Virus record (IMG/VR): IMGVR_UViG_3300004463_000262
Location: 1 to 64,000 of that record
Reading direction: 5' to 3' (one strand)
From: a virus
DNA: 64,000 nucleotides
Both the position numbers and the translations under genes were made by a program. Positions 34,533-44,290 of this stretch are shown here, piece by piece. The notes beneath the pieces are model-generated. The model was not told the origin of the DNA, did not search any database, and was given only the letters and a program-made list of their open reading frames with translations. Every line of letters starts with the position of its first letter. The first letter of the stretch is position 1.

Positions 34533-35696
34533 ATGATGACACGTAAATTTAGACGTGGCATCAAAGTAGACGCTGTTGATTACAGTCATCTACGAGGCAT
34601 TATAGACACTGAAGCTTTGCTTTCGGATCTTGGTGTGGACTTTAGCTTTTGGCATAAGGAGCATCAAGCCATGTGTCACTGTCCAAACCTCTATGGTCTT
34701 CATGAGAATGGAGATCGTAATCCATCCTTTGGCTTCAATGACGAGAAGCTCGCCTACAACTGTTTCACTTGTGGAGGCGGCAATGTAATTGAGCTAGTTC
34801 AGATGATGAAGCCTGAATACGCTCGTAGATTCAAGGGCGACACACAGAAGGATCAAGAGGCAATCACCTATCTAGAGCAGTTCGCAGATTTCAATCAACA
34901 GAGTGGCATTGCAGCTAAGGTCAGTGAGATCCTGCATGCTAAAGAAGAGAAACCAATGCCGTTGCCTGACTATCCTGCCGATAGCCTGTTTCAGTATCAC
35001 AAGATACATCCTTATCTCTATGAAAGAGGCTTGACTAAGGATGTGATTGTTGAGATGCAGGTTGGTTTCGATGATGAACATGGAGCTATTGTGATTCCTC
35101 ATTTCTTTCAAAACAAACTGGTCGGAATTCAAAGACGGCACCTTGCGCAGGACTCGAATGGTGACTTTATCTGCCCGAGATGTGAGCAGAATAAGAAGTC
35201 TGTTCCTAAATACTGGAATACACCCAACTTCCCTAAAGTCAACACACTTTATGGCTACGATCATATGAAGCAGGCGCTTGTGGAAGAGGATGGTCGTTCG
35301 GTGATCGTGGTTGAGTCGCCTTTCTCCGCGCTCAAGTTGAAGTCTCTTGGTTTCAATCGAGTTGTTGCGACTTTCGGGCAGTTCAGTAGAGAGCAAGGCA
35401 TGTTGTTGATCGCTATTCCGACGATACTCTACTGGCCGGACAACGATTATGCTGGTCATCAGAATACGTGGCGCACAATCTCTAGTTTGGGACAATATAC
35501 AACGGTTAAGATTGTCCCCGTGTTGCCTAAATTGAAGGGAGATCCAGGGGACTTAGAGACTTCAGATGAGGTTCTAAAGTACCTGCAAAATGCCTATTCT
35601 GCTTCGCTTTTTCCGTTATATTCAGCCGAAAAACTAGCAACATTGGAGGCTGTAGCGAACACTAATCAGAGTAGGTCTACTACGTCGAGGGATTAA
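34533..35696 (+). CDS. dnaG: DnaG-type DNA primase
   Basis: A 387-residue primase that makes RNA primers for replication. The zinc domain (CHCPNLYG..NPSF...NCFTCGGGN, about residues 47-90) and the TOPRIM core (VIVVESPFSALKLKSLGF, then YWPDNDYAGH) are in the usual order. A second Cys pair (CPRCEQN, about residue 210) lies between them. No C-terminal helicase domain; the helicase is the separate gene upstream. Confidence 0.88.
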   Translation: MMTRKFRRGIKVDAVDYSHLRGIIDTEALLSDLGVDFSFWHKEHQAMCHCPNLYGLHENGDRNPSFGFNDEKLAYNCFTCGGGNVIELVQMMKPEYARRFKGDTQKDQEAITYLEQFADFNQQSGIAAKVSEILHAKEEKPMPLPDYPADSLFQYHKIHPYLYERGLTKDVIVEMQVGFDDEHGAIVIPHFFQNKLVGIQRRHLAQDSNGDFICPRCEQNKKSVPKYWNTPNFPKVNTLYGYDHMKQALVEEDGRSVIVVESPFSALKLKSLGFNRVVATFGQFSREQGMLLIAIPTILYWPDNDYAGHQNTWRTISSLGQYTTVKIVPVLPKLKGDPGDLETSDEVLKYLQNAYSASLFPLYSAEKLATLEAVANTNQSRSTTSRD

Positions 35697-35697
35697 A

Positions 35698-35892
35698 ATG
35701 GGAATGCAAAAATTTGGTGATGTCGAGAAGATCGAGGTACTTCAGGGCAAAGAAGCACAAGTGTTGAACAAGCACATGAGCAAGCTGGGCAAGTACAAGG
35801 TCAGTGACTTTTCGAAGGATGAAAAGGAAGCACTCGCCGCAGAATTAGAATCTGTCCGTCCGAAAGAAGAAGAGACGGAAGATGGCTCCTAA
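35698..35892 (+). CDS. Small charged protein
   Basis: A 64-residue Lys/Glu-rich protein with no recognised family, starting 1 nt after the primase stop and overlapping the next ATG by 11 nt. Confidence 0.5.
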   Translation: MGMQKFGDVEKIEVLQGKEAQVLNKHMSKLGKYKVSDFSKDEKEALAAELESVRPKEEETEDGS

Positions 35893-36058
35893 CCCATTAG
35901 CGGTTTGGGCCGCTGATCATGGATTTGATCCGATGGATAGTGATCAGCAGACAGAGCTAGCTTGGGCGCTGCTTGCAGCAGTCATGGAGCTAGAACACAA
36001 GCTTGAAGATTGTCGATTAGAGATGGATCTGATGGCTCGTATGGATAGCAACGAATAA
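35882..36058 (+). CDS. Small acidic helical protein
   Basis: A 58-residue frame (MAPNPLAVWAADHGF...) with an amphipathic, Leu/Glu-rich second half. Follows the previous gene by overlap. Function unknown. Confidence 0.45.
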   Translation: MAPNPLAVWAADHGFDPMDSDQQTELAWALLAAVMELEHKLEDCRLEMDLMARMDSNE

Positions 36059-36071
36059 GTAGTTGTTATAG

Positions 36072-36099
36072 TTGACAATAATAGAGTCAATGCTATAAT
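36072..36099 (+). promoter_or_regulatory. Promoter of HNH gene
   Basis: TTGACA (36072-36077), 16-nt spacer, TGC-TATAAT (36094-36099). Confidence 0.75.
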
Positions 36100-36129
36100 A
36101 GAGGGATTTTCGATAGAGTAATAGGTGTT

Positions 36130-36555
36130 ATGATACAACATGGAAAAGCTAGCACCTATTCAAATCGGAAATGTCGTTGTGATGAGTGTCGAGAAGCGTG
36201 GAGAATCTATCAAGGTGCGAGGATGAAAGCTAATCCTCAATATAGGATAGCTAAGCGTAAAAGGAGGAAGGCATATTTTGGAAAATCCCCGGAAGAATAT
36301 CAAGAGTACATAGCCGCTTGGCGCAGGCAGAGGATAAAGGAGAATCAAGAATTCTTGCGGGAGTATAAAGAGAGTAAGCCATGTAAGGATTGCGGGAATT
36401 TCTATCCCGCAAGAGCTATGGACTTTCATCATCGAAATATCGAAGAGAAGAAATATGCAGTGAGTGGAATGTTACATCATTCGAGAGCAAAAATAGAAGA
36501 AGAAATAGCAAAATGTGATCTACTTTGTGCGGTGCATCATAGATTAAGGCATTAA
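36130..36555 (+). CDS. HNH endonuclease with extra N-terminal Cys motif
   Basis: A 141-residue protein. The N-terminus has HGKASTYSNRKCRCDECREAW, a DNA-binding motif found on some phage HNH enzymes, then a basic helix, CKDCGN, MDFHHRN and KCDLLCAVHHRLRH. The last Cys of the usual CxxCH motif is replaced (CAVHH). Related to the tRNA-linked HNH genes but alone in the replication block with its own promoter. Confidence 0.75.
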   Translation: MIQHGKASTYSNRKCRCDECREAWRIYQGARMKANPQYRIAKRKRRKAYFGKSPEEYQEYIAAWRRQRIKENQEFLREYKESKPCKDCGNFYPARAMDFHHRNIEEKKYAVSGMLHHSRAKIEEEIAKCDLLCAVHHRLRH

Positions 36556-36561
36556 TGTTAC

Positions 36562-36590
36562 TTGACATCTAGATCATAAGGTGCTATCAT
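36562..36590 (+). promoter_or_regulatory. Strong promoter of ssDNA-binding gene
   Basis: TTGACA (36562-36567), 17-nt spacer, TGC-TATCAT (36585-36590), nearly identical to the infA promoter. Confidence 0.82.
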
Positions 36591-36623
36591 AGACAAGTAA
36601 ACTCAATAGGAGATACATATTAG

Positions 36624-37436
36624 ATGAGCACACGAACGTACCGTCGCGGTACTGAAGTAATCAAGGAATTAGGAGAAAGAAAGAAGGGTGGAAGTAGGTT
36701 TACTCCAAATATCTACTGGAAGCCTGGGGATGTGCGAACGGTTGCCTTCCTTACAGAGGCCAGTGAGATTCCAACTGTATTGATGCATCAGATGGTGAAG
36801 GTACCGGATGATAATTTCGATTCCGGGTTCCGCTATGAGAACATCATCTGCAAGCGCGACCCATCGATGATCGATGAGTTTAGTGGACGCTGTGAGCTTT
36901 GTGAGAACGTGAAGGTTGATCCCACAGAGCGCCAGATTGCTCTTGCTGTTGAGCTTGAGCCGGTTAGAGAAGGAAAGCGGGTTACTAGCTTGAAGGTCAA
37001 GACGAACCGCGTGAAGAATCGTGAAGGTGTCGAGCAGGATTATCCTCAGTGGGGATTGATCATGCAGGCGTCCTCTAACTTCTTCTCGTACTTTGCTAAC
37101 TACAGTGATACCAACGGAGATATCCGCGAGGTAGCCTGGGAGATTCAGCGCGAGGGTGGTTCGACTGATACCAAGTATCATCCGTTCCTCGTAATGAATG
37201 GTTCTAGCGCTGTCCCTCTACCCGATCTCTCTGAGATCGTAGAGAACATTCCAACGCTTGATGATCTACTTGAAAAGATGGCTTCTGAAGAGAAGTATGC
37301 AGAGGTAGCTGACCTCGATCCTAACTCTCAGCCCTCATGGGGTGGGAAGAAGAAGGTTGAGTCGGGTAATGTCCCCTCTGGCGACAGAGCTACCGAGTTT
37401 GAGAAGATCAAGCAGGAAACGATCAACGCATACTAA
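36624..37436 (+). CDS. Putative single-stranded DNA-binding protein
   Basis: A 270-residue protein with an OB-like core: YWKPGDVRTVAFLTE, a zinc pair (CELCEN with an earlier CKRD), basic beta-strands, and an acidic/charged C-terminus (ATEFEKIKQETINAY). T4 gp32-type and other phage ssDNA-binding proteins share this layout. It has its own strong promoter and precedes RNase HI and the polymerase. Assignment is by context and layout. Confidence 0.55.
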   Translation: MSTRTYRRGTEVIKELGERKKGGSRFTPNIYWKPGDVRTVAFLTEASEIPTVLMHQMVKVPDDNFDSGFRYENIICKRDPSMIDEFSGRCELCENVKVDPTERQIALAVELEPVREGKRVTSLKVKTNRVKNREGVEQDYPQWGLIMQASSNFFSYFANYSDTNGDIREVAWEIQREGGSTDTKYHPFLVMNGSSAVPLPDLSEIVENIPTLDDLLEKMASEEKYAEVADLDPNSQPSWGGKKKVESGNVPSGDRATEFEKIKQETINAY

Positions 37437-38027
37437 GTGATCACTGTCATCACTGACGGTTCCGCCTGCAATAAGTCGAAAAAGGGTGGTTGGGCAGCCA
37501 TTGTGCGCAATTCAACCACCCTGATCGAGCTAACAGGTTGGGCCGAAGATACTACTTCGAATAGGATGGAATTGACAGCGGCAGTTGAAGCGCTTAGAGC
37601 CATCCCTGTCCCCTCTGAGATCACTGTAGTTACTGACTCAGCTTACTTGCGAAACACGATGATACGCAAGTGGTATGAGCGATGGTTCACAGAGGAACGA
37701 AGCAAGCCTCGGCCCAATCTTGATCTTTGGGAAGCACTAGCTGGTCTTGCAAGTTTTCATACCATCACGTGGGTGAAGGTGAAGGGTCACTCTGGAGATT
37801 ATTGGAATACCCGAGTGGATCACTTGGCTTCGTGGGCACGAACAGATAAGAAAGAGATGAGCAATGAGATCATCTTGGATGATTTTCAGTGCTCGACCCT
37901 GAATACTGAGTTTTGGCGAGACACACAATTTGTAAAGCGATGTGGGCTTTATGCTAATCATGTCGGGAAATGTGATTTTCGTGGACAGCCAGCAATCAAG
38001 GATATAGATGCCGACTCCATTACATAA
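37437..38027 (+). CDS. rnhA: RNase HI with C-terminal extension
   Basis: A 196-residue protein that cuts RNA in RNA-DNA hybrids, for example primers. Catalytic residues are visible: ITDGSA (Asp7), MELTAAVEAL (Glu), VTDSAY (Asp) and VDHLA (Asp) with the KGHSGDYWNTRVDH handle. About 60 extra C-terminal residues hold a Cys/His set (CSTL...CGLYANHVGKC) of unknown role. It starts at the nucleotide after the previous stop and overlaps dnaE by 20 nt. Confidence 0.9.
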   Translation: MITVITDGSACNKSKKGGWAAIVRNSTTLIELTGWAEDTTSNRMELTAAVEALRAIPVPSEITVVTDSAYLRNTMIRKWYERWFTEERSKPRPNLDLWEALAGLASFHTITWVKVKGHSGDYWNTRVDHLASWARTDKKEMSNEIILDDFQCSTLNTEFWRDTQFVKRCGLYANHVGKCDFRGQPAIKDIDADSIT

Positions 38028-41000
38028 TCATACGCATGCCTCTGCGCTCGATGGTCTGGCTAAGCCAGAAGAAATCGTGCAGCGCTGCACTGAATGTGAT
38101 TTTGGTGCGGTGGGTATCACTGATCACGATGTAGTGGCTGGTCATGTAGAGTTCTATAAAGAGGTATCCAAGTCAGAGATTAAGCCTATCCTGGGTATTG
38201 AGACATATCAGACGATTGAAAGTCGTTACCAGAACTACGGTGGTCTGAGCAAGCGCACTGATGAGGGTGAGAAGGAGAGGATTGATAACTTTCATCTCAT
38301 CTTGATCGCTATGAATAACACGGGGTTGCGCAACCTGTGGACTATGAATTCTGAGGCTCATTGTACAGGGTTCTACTACAATGGCCGAGTTGATTGGGAT
38401 CTCTTAGAGCGATACAATGAGGGTATCCTCTGTACCTCAGCTTGCGGGCTTGGTATGCTCTCTCAGGCGTTACGAAATAACTCAAATTTGCCCGATGTTC
38501 ATGATCTGGTGGCACGATACCAGAACATCTTTGGAGATCGCTTTTACATAGAACTTTCTACGTATTCTGAGGCGTGGCAACGTGATATGAACTACCAGCT
38601 ATCAAAATTGGCGGCTGATTATGGCATTCCAGTGGTTTATGCCAATGATGCACACTATGCTTTCTCTGGTCAATACGATTTGCATGAGACATTGCTCTGC
38701 ATGCAGTATCAGGAGAAGAGATCGCAACTAGCTGAGCCACATCATACTCCTGACCTTTACATCATGAGTGAGAAAGAGATCAACGACTCCTTTTACTATC
38801 TCCCGCAGGCAGTCGTTGACGAGGCAATTGATAACACTGATGAGATTGCCTCGATGTGCTCTGTGACTATGCCAGAGCATCGAATGCATGTCCCGACTTT
38901 TGTTCCCGAAAGCAAGTGGGCTACGAGCCGGGACATGCTCTTTGATCTTGCGGTGGAAGGGTATGAAAAGAAGATTGCCGCACGTGGATTGCCGGACGAT
39001 GTGTATATGGAACGTTTCAAGATGGAGATGGCTGTTATTACGCAGGCTAATTTGACTGATTACCTCTTGATGGTGCGGGATTTCATCATATGGGCCAAAG
39101 AAGAGAAAGAGATTCTCGTTGGCCCCGGTCGTGGTTCTATCGGTGGTTCCTTGATTGCTTATCTGATTGGAATCCATGAACTAGATCCGATCCGTTATGG
39201 TCTGATCTTTGAGCGCTTCTATAACATCGGTCGTGAGTCAAGTCTTCCTGATATTGATGTCGATTTCCCGACGTGGGCAAGAGAATTGATCAAGGAGTAT
39301 CTGATCAAGAAATATGGCGAAGAGCATTGCGCTGATATTGGAACTATTTCGTCCTTCCAGGGGCGCAATGCCATCCAGAAGCTAGGTGTGGCTATGGAGA
39401 TTCCGTACCCAGATGTACGAGCTATTTCTAATATCATCGAGAAAGCTATCGAGTCTGGCCAGCAGCCAAAGTGGAAGGATATCTATCTCAAAGGTGGAGA
39501 AACTCTTCAAGCTTACAAGCGTAGGTATCCTAAGCTGTTTGAGTATGCCGAGACACTTTTCGAACGTACTTCTAACTATGGTGTTCATGCCTCTGGATTT
39601 GTCATCGCTGACGTTCCGTTGAACGAGAACTTTCCGGTTCGCTGGAATACCAAGGAGAAGAAGCCTGTAACGCAGTGGGACATGCGTGTGGCTGAGGATC
39701 TCGGTTACATGAAGATGGATATTCTTGGGTTGCGTAACCTCGATACTCTGATGGAGTACAACAAGATCCTGAAAGATCAGGGCAAGGAGCAAGTTGATTT
39801 CTATGATGTGCTCCGCATGGATGAGGATGGGGAGTTACCTGAAGAGATGTGGGAGATGTTAGATAACGGTAGAACTGTTGGTGTATTTCAGATTGAGGAT
39901 GCGGCTTATGTTAAGAGGATTACAAAGAAGATCAAGCCCAGGAATCTAGAAGAGTTGGCCTTGATCACAGCGCTTAACCGACCTGGGCCGATGAAGTCTG
40001 GTGCAGGCGACCGATACATCAAGGCTCGTCATGGAGAACCAACCAAGCCTCCGCACCCTATCTTTCTTGATGTCGCCCCCGAATCTCATGGAGAGATCGT
40101 ATATCAGGAGCAGTTTATTAGGTTCTTTGAAGCGCTTGGTTACGATCCTAAGGAAGCTGATGGTATCCGTGCCATTGTGGGCAAGAAGAAGCGAGATGCG
40201 ATGGCTAAGATCAAGCCGGATTACATCGAGCGTTTTAAGAAGATGGATTGGGGCTTTCAAGTTGAAGGGAGAGAACACCTTGCCGAAACGAAGACCATGG
40301 ATATGTTTGTCCGTGCGATCATCGAGAAAGTCTGGGAGGATCTTGAAGCTTTTGCTGATTATGCCTTTAACAAGGCCCATTCTGTCGAGTATGGATTGAT
40401 CTCTTTGTGGACTCTCTATGCTAAGTGGCTTAATCCAGTTGAGTACTATCTTGCTTCTATCCGCACACTCGTGGCTGAAGGAAAGAAGGGTGAAGTCCCC
40501 CGTTATGTGCGCGAGGCGCGTACACTGGACATCCCTGTGTTACCGGTAGATATGAACCGCTCTAAGGCAGAGACTTCCATTGAGCATGGCGGCATTCGTT
40601 ATGGTTTTCGTGATATCAAGGGGATTGGGGCTGGTGTTGCACGATGGCTAATTGAACATAGGCCCTACACCGATCTGGATGAGATCATTGAGAAAGCAGA
40701 AGAGCCAGACAACAAGATCATGCTCAAAAATGGAGTCATGACCATGGCTGTAAATCGTGGCCATGTTGAGAAGCTTCGACGCCTTGTAGAAACAGATGGC
40801 GACGAACTTTTAGAAGCCGAGGAAGAACTGTTAGGGTATGCTTTGTCTGATACCTCTGCTAACATCCTGGATGATTATCAGGATGAGATCTCACAAGAGT
40901 GTGAGCCATTCTCTGAGTTGGACAAGATTGGTGTTCATACCATTGCAGGCATCATCACTAACATCAAAGAGACTAAGACCAAGGCGGGGAAACCTATGGC

Positions 41001-41178
41001 CTGGGTTACTATTGAAAGTGATGGTGAGTCTGCTGATTTTACTGTCTGGGATTCAGAGTTGACAAGACTTGCATTCATTTGGCGTAGACGACAAGCCGTG
41101 ATAGCCAGAGTAAAGGTTAATGAAAGGGGGATGAATATTATCGGCGCAAAAGTATTGAATTCAAAACAAACTGTTTAA
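38008..41178 (+). CDS. dnaE: DNA polymerase III alpha subunit (DnaE)
   Basis: A 1056-residue replicative C-family polymerase. The N-terminal PHP domain has LHNHTHAS, GITDHD and FHLILIAMN. The catalytic palm shows GPGRGSIGGS and PDIDVDFP with two of the three Asp residues, and a third downstream; LITALNRPGPM is the fingers motif. An OB-fold follows near the C-terminus (GVHTIAGIITNIKETKTK). Shorter than host DnaE (about 1160-1180). Adjacent RecA and RNase H genes complete a replication and repair cluster. Confidence 0.93.
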   Translation: MPTPLHNHTHASALDGLAKPEEIVQRCTECDFGAVGITDHDVVAGHVEFYKEVSKSEIKPILGIETYQTIESRYQNYGGLSKRTDEGEKERIDNFHLILIAMNNTGLRNLWTMNSEAHCTGFYYNGRVDWDLLERYNEGILCTSACGLGMLSQALRNNSNLPDVHDLVARYQNIFGDRFYIELSTYSEAWQRDMNYQLSKLAADYGIPVVYANDAHYAFSGQYDLHETLLCMQYQEKRSQLAEPHHTPDLYIMSEKEINDSFYYLPQAVVDEAIDNTDEIASMCSVTMPEHRMHVPTFVPESKWATSRDMLFDLAVEGYEKKIAARGLPDDVYMERFKMEMAVITQANLTDYLLMVRDFIIWAKEEKEILVGPGRGSIGGSLIAYLIGIHELDPIRYGLIFERFYNIGRESSLPDIDVDFPTWARELIKEYLIKKYGEEHCADIGTISSFQGRNAIQKLGVAMEIPYPDVRAISNIIEKAIESGQQPKWKDIYLKGGETLQAYKRRYPKLFEYAETLFERTSNYGVHASGFVIADVPLNENFPVRWNTKEKKPVTQWDMRVAEDLGYMKMDILGLRNLDTLMEYNKILKDQGKEQVDFYDVLRMDEDGELPEEMWEMLDNGRTVGVFQIEDAAYVKRITKKIKPRNLEELALITALNRPGPMKSGAGDRYIKARHGEPTKPPHPIFLDVAPESHGEIVYQEQFIRFFEALGYDPKEADGIRAIVGKKKRDAMAKIKPDYIERFKKMDWGFQVEGREHLAETKTMDMFVRAIIEKVWEDLEAFADYAFNKAHSVEYGLISLWTLYAKWLNPVEYYLASIRTLVAEGKKGEVPRYVREARTLDIPVLPVDMNRSKAETSIEHGGIRYGFRDIKGIGAGVARWLIEHRPYTDLDEIIEKAEEPDNKIMLKNGVMTMAVNRGHVEKLRRLVETDGDELLEAEEELLGYALSDTSANILDDYQDEISQECEPFSELDKIGVHTIAGIITNIKETKTKAGKPMAWVTIESDGESADFTVWDSELTRLAFIWRRRQAVIARVKVNERGMNIIGAKVLNSKQTV

Positions 41179-41188
41179 CGAGAAGAAT

Positions 41189-42295
41189 ATGAGTGAACAA
41201 AAGAGAATAATTGACAAATTGTACGCCGAAATGAAGAAGGAATACGGCGACAGATACTTTCGAGCAAGTGAGGCACCGCCAGTGAAGGTTATTTCAACAG
41301 GAATTACCAGTCTAGATGTAGCTACCGGCGTGGGAGGTATCCCACGTGGCACTTTAGTTGAAGTCTTTGGTCGCGAGTCTGTTGGTAAGACAGCGCTAGC
41401 TATCTATGCTATGGCTGAAGTCCATAAACAGAACGGTTTCACGGGGCTGATCAATCTTGAATCAGACATCACTAAAGAAGGTTGGCTAGAATGGGCAGAG
41501 TCTATTGCCCCGGAGGGTTGGGATTCAGATCGTTGTCACATTGTCAACCCACCTACCTCTGAGACAGCAATCAAGTTGTTCAGTAAGTGGGTGTCTAGCG
41601 GCGGGTTTGATATTGTGGTTTATGATTCTATTGGAGCTATGTCAACTGAGAAGGAGTTGGAGATCGGAGAGAAGAAACAAGCTTATGGTCAGTCTGCTCT
41701 CGTAACACAGCTAATCAAACAGGCTGCGCACTATGCGTATGAGAAGAAGTGTGTCCCGATTCTACTAAACCAAGTTAGAGATCAGGCAACTATGTATTCT
41801 CCTATCGAGAAAGCCCCTGGTGGTCATGCTAAGGATCATTTCGCATCATTGCGTATTCATTTGAAGCCGAATTATCAAGAGTTCAAGAACAAGAAGATCA
41901 AAATGGATGACAAGGAGATCGCTCCAGGTTTTCGTGTGCAAGCTGAGATTGTGAAAAATAAGGTCGGTGCGCCACGTCGCTTTGCGGGATGGAACTACTG
42001 GAATTACCCATCACCCGATGGTGTAATCGGTATCGATACCTTTCAGGATACCGTTGACGTTGCCCTACGACAAAATGTCTTCAGGGCATCGGGAACATGG
42101 TACTATCATGATGATTTCCCCGATGGGAAACTTCAGGGTGGACAGAAGGTGATTGACTTCTTGCGTATCAATCCTAGTCTAATGAAAGAGGTACGTCAGC
42201 AGCTAGTTATGCAGGCATACCATACTACGGGGAGTGTGATGGATGACGAACCAGTGGAAGACAACGTTATCATTCATGATGGGGCCACTTCCTAA
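41189..42295 (+). CDS. recA: RecA-like recombinase
   Basis: A 368-residue RecA homolog for strand exchange and replication-coupled repair. Walker A GRESVGKTA (about 66-74), the catalytic Glu in NLESDITKEG, Walker B IVVYDSIGAM, the LNQVRDQ motif and DNA-binding loop region (GGHAKDHFASLRIHL) are in order. The sequence diverges from bacterial RecA in the C-terminal domain. A GAG-type site precedes the ATG. Confidence 0.9.
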   Translation: MSEQKRIIDKLYAEMKKEYGDRYFRASEAPPVKVISTGITSLDVATGVGGIPRGTLVEVFGRESVGKTALAIYAMAEVHKQNGFTGLINLESDITKEGWLEWAESIAPEGWDSDRCHIVNPPTSETAIKLFSKWVSSGGFDIVVYDSIGAMSTEKELEIGEKKQAYGQSALVTQLIKQAAHYAYEKKCVPILLNQVRDQATMYSPIEKAPGGHAKDHFASLRIHLKPNYQEFKNKKIKMDDKEIAPGFRVQAEIVKNKVGAPRRFAGWNYWNYPSPDGVIGIDTFQDTVDVALRQNVFRASGTWYYHDDFPDGKLQGGQKVIDFLRINPSLMKEVRQQLVMQAYHTTGSVMDDEPVEDNVIIHDGATS

Positions 42296-42449
42296 CAAAC
42301 CAATCAACGCTAATGGTCTATATGGATTGCCAATGGACGTGGCTATGTCTGATATTATCAGACAGATAAATACTACGCTTGATTCGCTTTCTGATAGGCT
42401 AAGAGCGCTGGAAGAAAGAATCGAACTCTTTGAGGATGAAAATGTCTAA
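42279..42449 (+). CDS. Small coiled-coil protein
   Basis: A 56-residue protein ending in a coiled coil (DSLSDRLRALEERIELFEDE). The start (ATG 42279) overlaps recA by 17 nt. Similar in its end to the next protein and possibly a partner. Confidence 0.45.
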   Translation: MGPLPNKPINANGLYGLPMDVAMSDIIRQINTTLDSLSDRLRALEERIELFEDENV

Positions 42450-42786
42450 GACAACTAGTACTACAACAGCAATTAATGAGATTAAAACTACTATAAAGGA
42501 CTTGCAGAATTCATTGGGAAGTTCCTCTACGAATTATTGGACAACAACAACAGTGGGTGGTAATATAGCTCCCTCTTATCCAAGGAACAGAACCACTCCT
42601 TACACAAGTCCACCACAGCCACCACAACCATATGTAAATACACCATTTCAGCAACAGATACAATTTGATGATCCACGAGTAGATGGATTGCTTGAGAGGA
42701 TTGCAGCTTTGGAGGATGCGCTGAGTGACAAGTTGACTGCGGTGATGGAACGCCTAGAGATGATCGAGGACGAACTTGAGGGCTAA
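42442..42786 (+). CDS. Thr/Pro-rich protein with C-terminal coiled coil
   Basis: A 114-residue protein: a Thr/Ser-rich start, a Pro/Tyr/Gln-rich middle (TSPPQPPQPYVN) and a C-terminal coiled coil (LLERIAALEDALSDK...). Looks like a flexible linker protein. Unknown role. Confidence 0.5.
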   Translation: MSKTTSTTTAINEIKTTIKDLQNSLGSSSTNYWTTTTVGGNIAPSYPRNRTTPYTSPPQPPQPYVNTPFQQQIQFDDPRVDGLLERIAALEDALSDKLTAVMERLEMIEDELEG

Positions 42787-43135
42787 ATCTACTATGGGGA
42801 TGGGCAAAAAGCACGAGGAAAGTGTCGTCAAGGAGTTTGAGTGGGCTTCAGCGTATCGTAGTAGGAGTTCTGGCGCCTCTTTTCATGCGCCTGTAGATGT
42901 AACGTGTGATGTTGCCGTGATTGAGTGTGAGGCTACCGAGGGACAGAGCTATAGTTTGAAGGAAAGCTTTTGGAATGAGGTAGTTGAGAAGCAGCATAGT
43001 GGGAAGATTCCTATGCTTGCTGTGCGCTTCGATAGAGCGGATCATAACGTTGATCTTGCCGTGGTTAGCCTAGATATGTTGTCAGGATTGCTGGCAGAAG
43101 TGGAAGAATATAGAGATGAGGCTCTTAGATCCTAG
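42776..43135 (+). CDS. PD-(D/E)XK resolvase-like nuclease
   Basis: A 119-residue protein resembling Hjc-type Holliday-junction resolvases: KKHEESVVKEF, a YRSRSSGASFHAPVDVTCD segment and IECEATEGQSYSL, which has the D...ExE/K arrangement with Thr or Glu replacing the usual Lys. A TTG at 42776 or ATG at 42794 may start it. Follows recA and precedes a RecB-like nuclease, which supports a recombination role. Confidence 0.6.
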   Translation: MRAKSTMGMGKKHEESVVKEFEWASAYRSRSSGASFHAPVDVTCDVAVIECEATEGQSYSLKESFWNEVVEKQHSGKIPMLAVRFDRADHNVDLAVVSLDMLSGLLAEVEEYRDEALRS

Positions 43136-43842
43136 TGGACAGTAAAAAGCTACGTAAGACTATGACCGCAGGGCATGGAGCCATCCTTGTCCCTCACATT
43201 GAGGCATATCAACAGAAAGCTAAGTTTCCTACCGAATGGAGTATCACTATTCGCAATGAGAAGAAGGATGATGGTCATTTCCACCCGTCGTCTCACTGTT
43301 TCATGCCCGTTCGCGATCTTTGGCTTGATCGTCAAGGCAGATTAGCAAAGAGGCCGATCTCTCCTGCGTTGCGGAGGACGTTTGATATCGGTCACATGAT
43401 CCATGGCTATCTTCAGTCCATTCTACTTGATATGGGACTAGTTAGAGAAGAGAACATCGAGCGCTACATCAAACAGATGATCTTTGGTGCTCATGGCAAG
43501 TGCATCGGCGCTGGCACTGGAGATCTCATAGATGTTGCGATCCCTGGTCATGGCAACTGGTTAGTTGACATCAAAACCATGGGGAAGACAGAGTTTGAAC
43601 AGGGGGCTAGAGAAGATACCCTGAAGAAGTGGAATGCTCAAGTGAATTGCTATATGGATTGGTTTCAAACTACCAAGGCATTGGTGCTGGCGTTCAGTAA
43701 GGATTCTCCGCATGACATGAGGGAGTATCAGATCACCAGAGATGGTACACTGTTAATGGAAGTCTATAATCGATGGTCTTATGTGCAGCATTGCATAGAC
43801 GAAGGGATTGAGCCGAGTGAGGACACCCTACTACGGGAATAG
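43135..43842 (+). CDS. RecB/Cas4-like PD-(D/E)XK exonuclease
   Basis: A 235-residue nuclease. Motifs: FDIGHMIHGYLQ (His), GTGDLIDV (Asp), LVDIKTMG (Asp-x-Lys) and WNAQVNCYMDWF (Gln-x-x-x-Tyr). This order is typical of the RecB nuclease domain and Cas4-type exonucleases. No iron-sulphur Cys set of Cas4 is visible. Probably 5'-end resection in phage recombination. GTG start overlaps the previous stop. Confidence 0.78.
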   Translation: MDSKKLRKTMTAGHGAILVPHIEAYQQKAKFPTEWSITIRNEKKDDGHFHPSSHCFMPVRDLWLDRQGRLAKRPISPALRRTFDIGHMIHGYLQSILLDMGLVREENIERYIKQMIFGAHGKCIGAGTGDLIDVAIPGHGNWLVDIKTMGKTEFEQGAREDTLKKWNAQVNCYMDWFQTTKALVLAFSKDSPHDMREYQITRDGTLLMEVYNRWSYVQHCIDEGIEPSEDTLLRE

Positions 43843-44233
43843 TCAGGTAAACCAAGGCTTCGGCGTGGGATCGACCATGAAATACTACGATCCTCACAGT
43901 TGGGGCTTGGACAAAGAAGAGTTACCAAGCGTAGATGACTTCGATCCTGAAGTGAAGTACACTCCCTGGGAATTAGATCGCTTTGCGGATGCGTATCTCT
44001 GGGAAGTGCATAAGACTAAGCCCTGTTGGCATGATCCTGTGGTTTTGATGCATGAACATTTGCATGAGCGCCACAAGCGAGAGGTTTATAACACAGAGGG
44101 CCGAGCGGATGCCAGAATCACCAAGGATCTATCTTCAGATCGGGAAACGATGTACTGGAGAAGCCATCCTAAGGGTCGTAAATTGTCTGATCTAAAGCAA
44201 AGGAAAAAGCATAAGGCTTCCTATTATCGTTAA
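43808..44233 (+). CDS. Protein with HPKGRK...ASYYR tail, paralog 1
   Basis: A 141-residue acidic protein. Its end (ITKDLSSDRETMYW..HPKGRKLSDLKQRKK..ASYYR) matches that of the 45457 protein, so the two are paralogs flanking the RuvC-like gene. Start is TTG 43808 or GTG 43817 (the paralog also begins RTPY). Overlaps the nuclease gene by 35 nt. Function unknown. Confidence 0.55.
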   Translation: MSRVRTPYYGNSQVNQGFGVGSTMKYYDPHSWGLDKEELPSVDDFDPEVKYTPWELDRFADAYLWEVHKTKPCWHDPVVLMHEHLHERHKREVYNTEGRADARITKDLSSDRETMYWRSHPKGRKLSDLKQRKKHKASYYR

Positions 44234-44290
44234 CCCCTAGAAAATAGCTCCAACAAGGAGCTTAATAAGTGGAAGACATTTTGACCAGGC

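Noticed and set aside
34872-35495. 207-codon minus-strand frame
   Set aside because: Exact shadow of the primase gene on the other strand.
38728-39177. 149-codon minus-strand frame
   Set aside because: Shadow of the dnaE gene, no independent signals.
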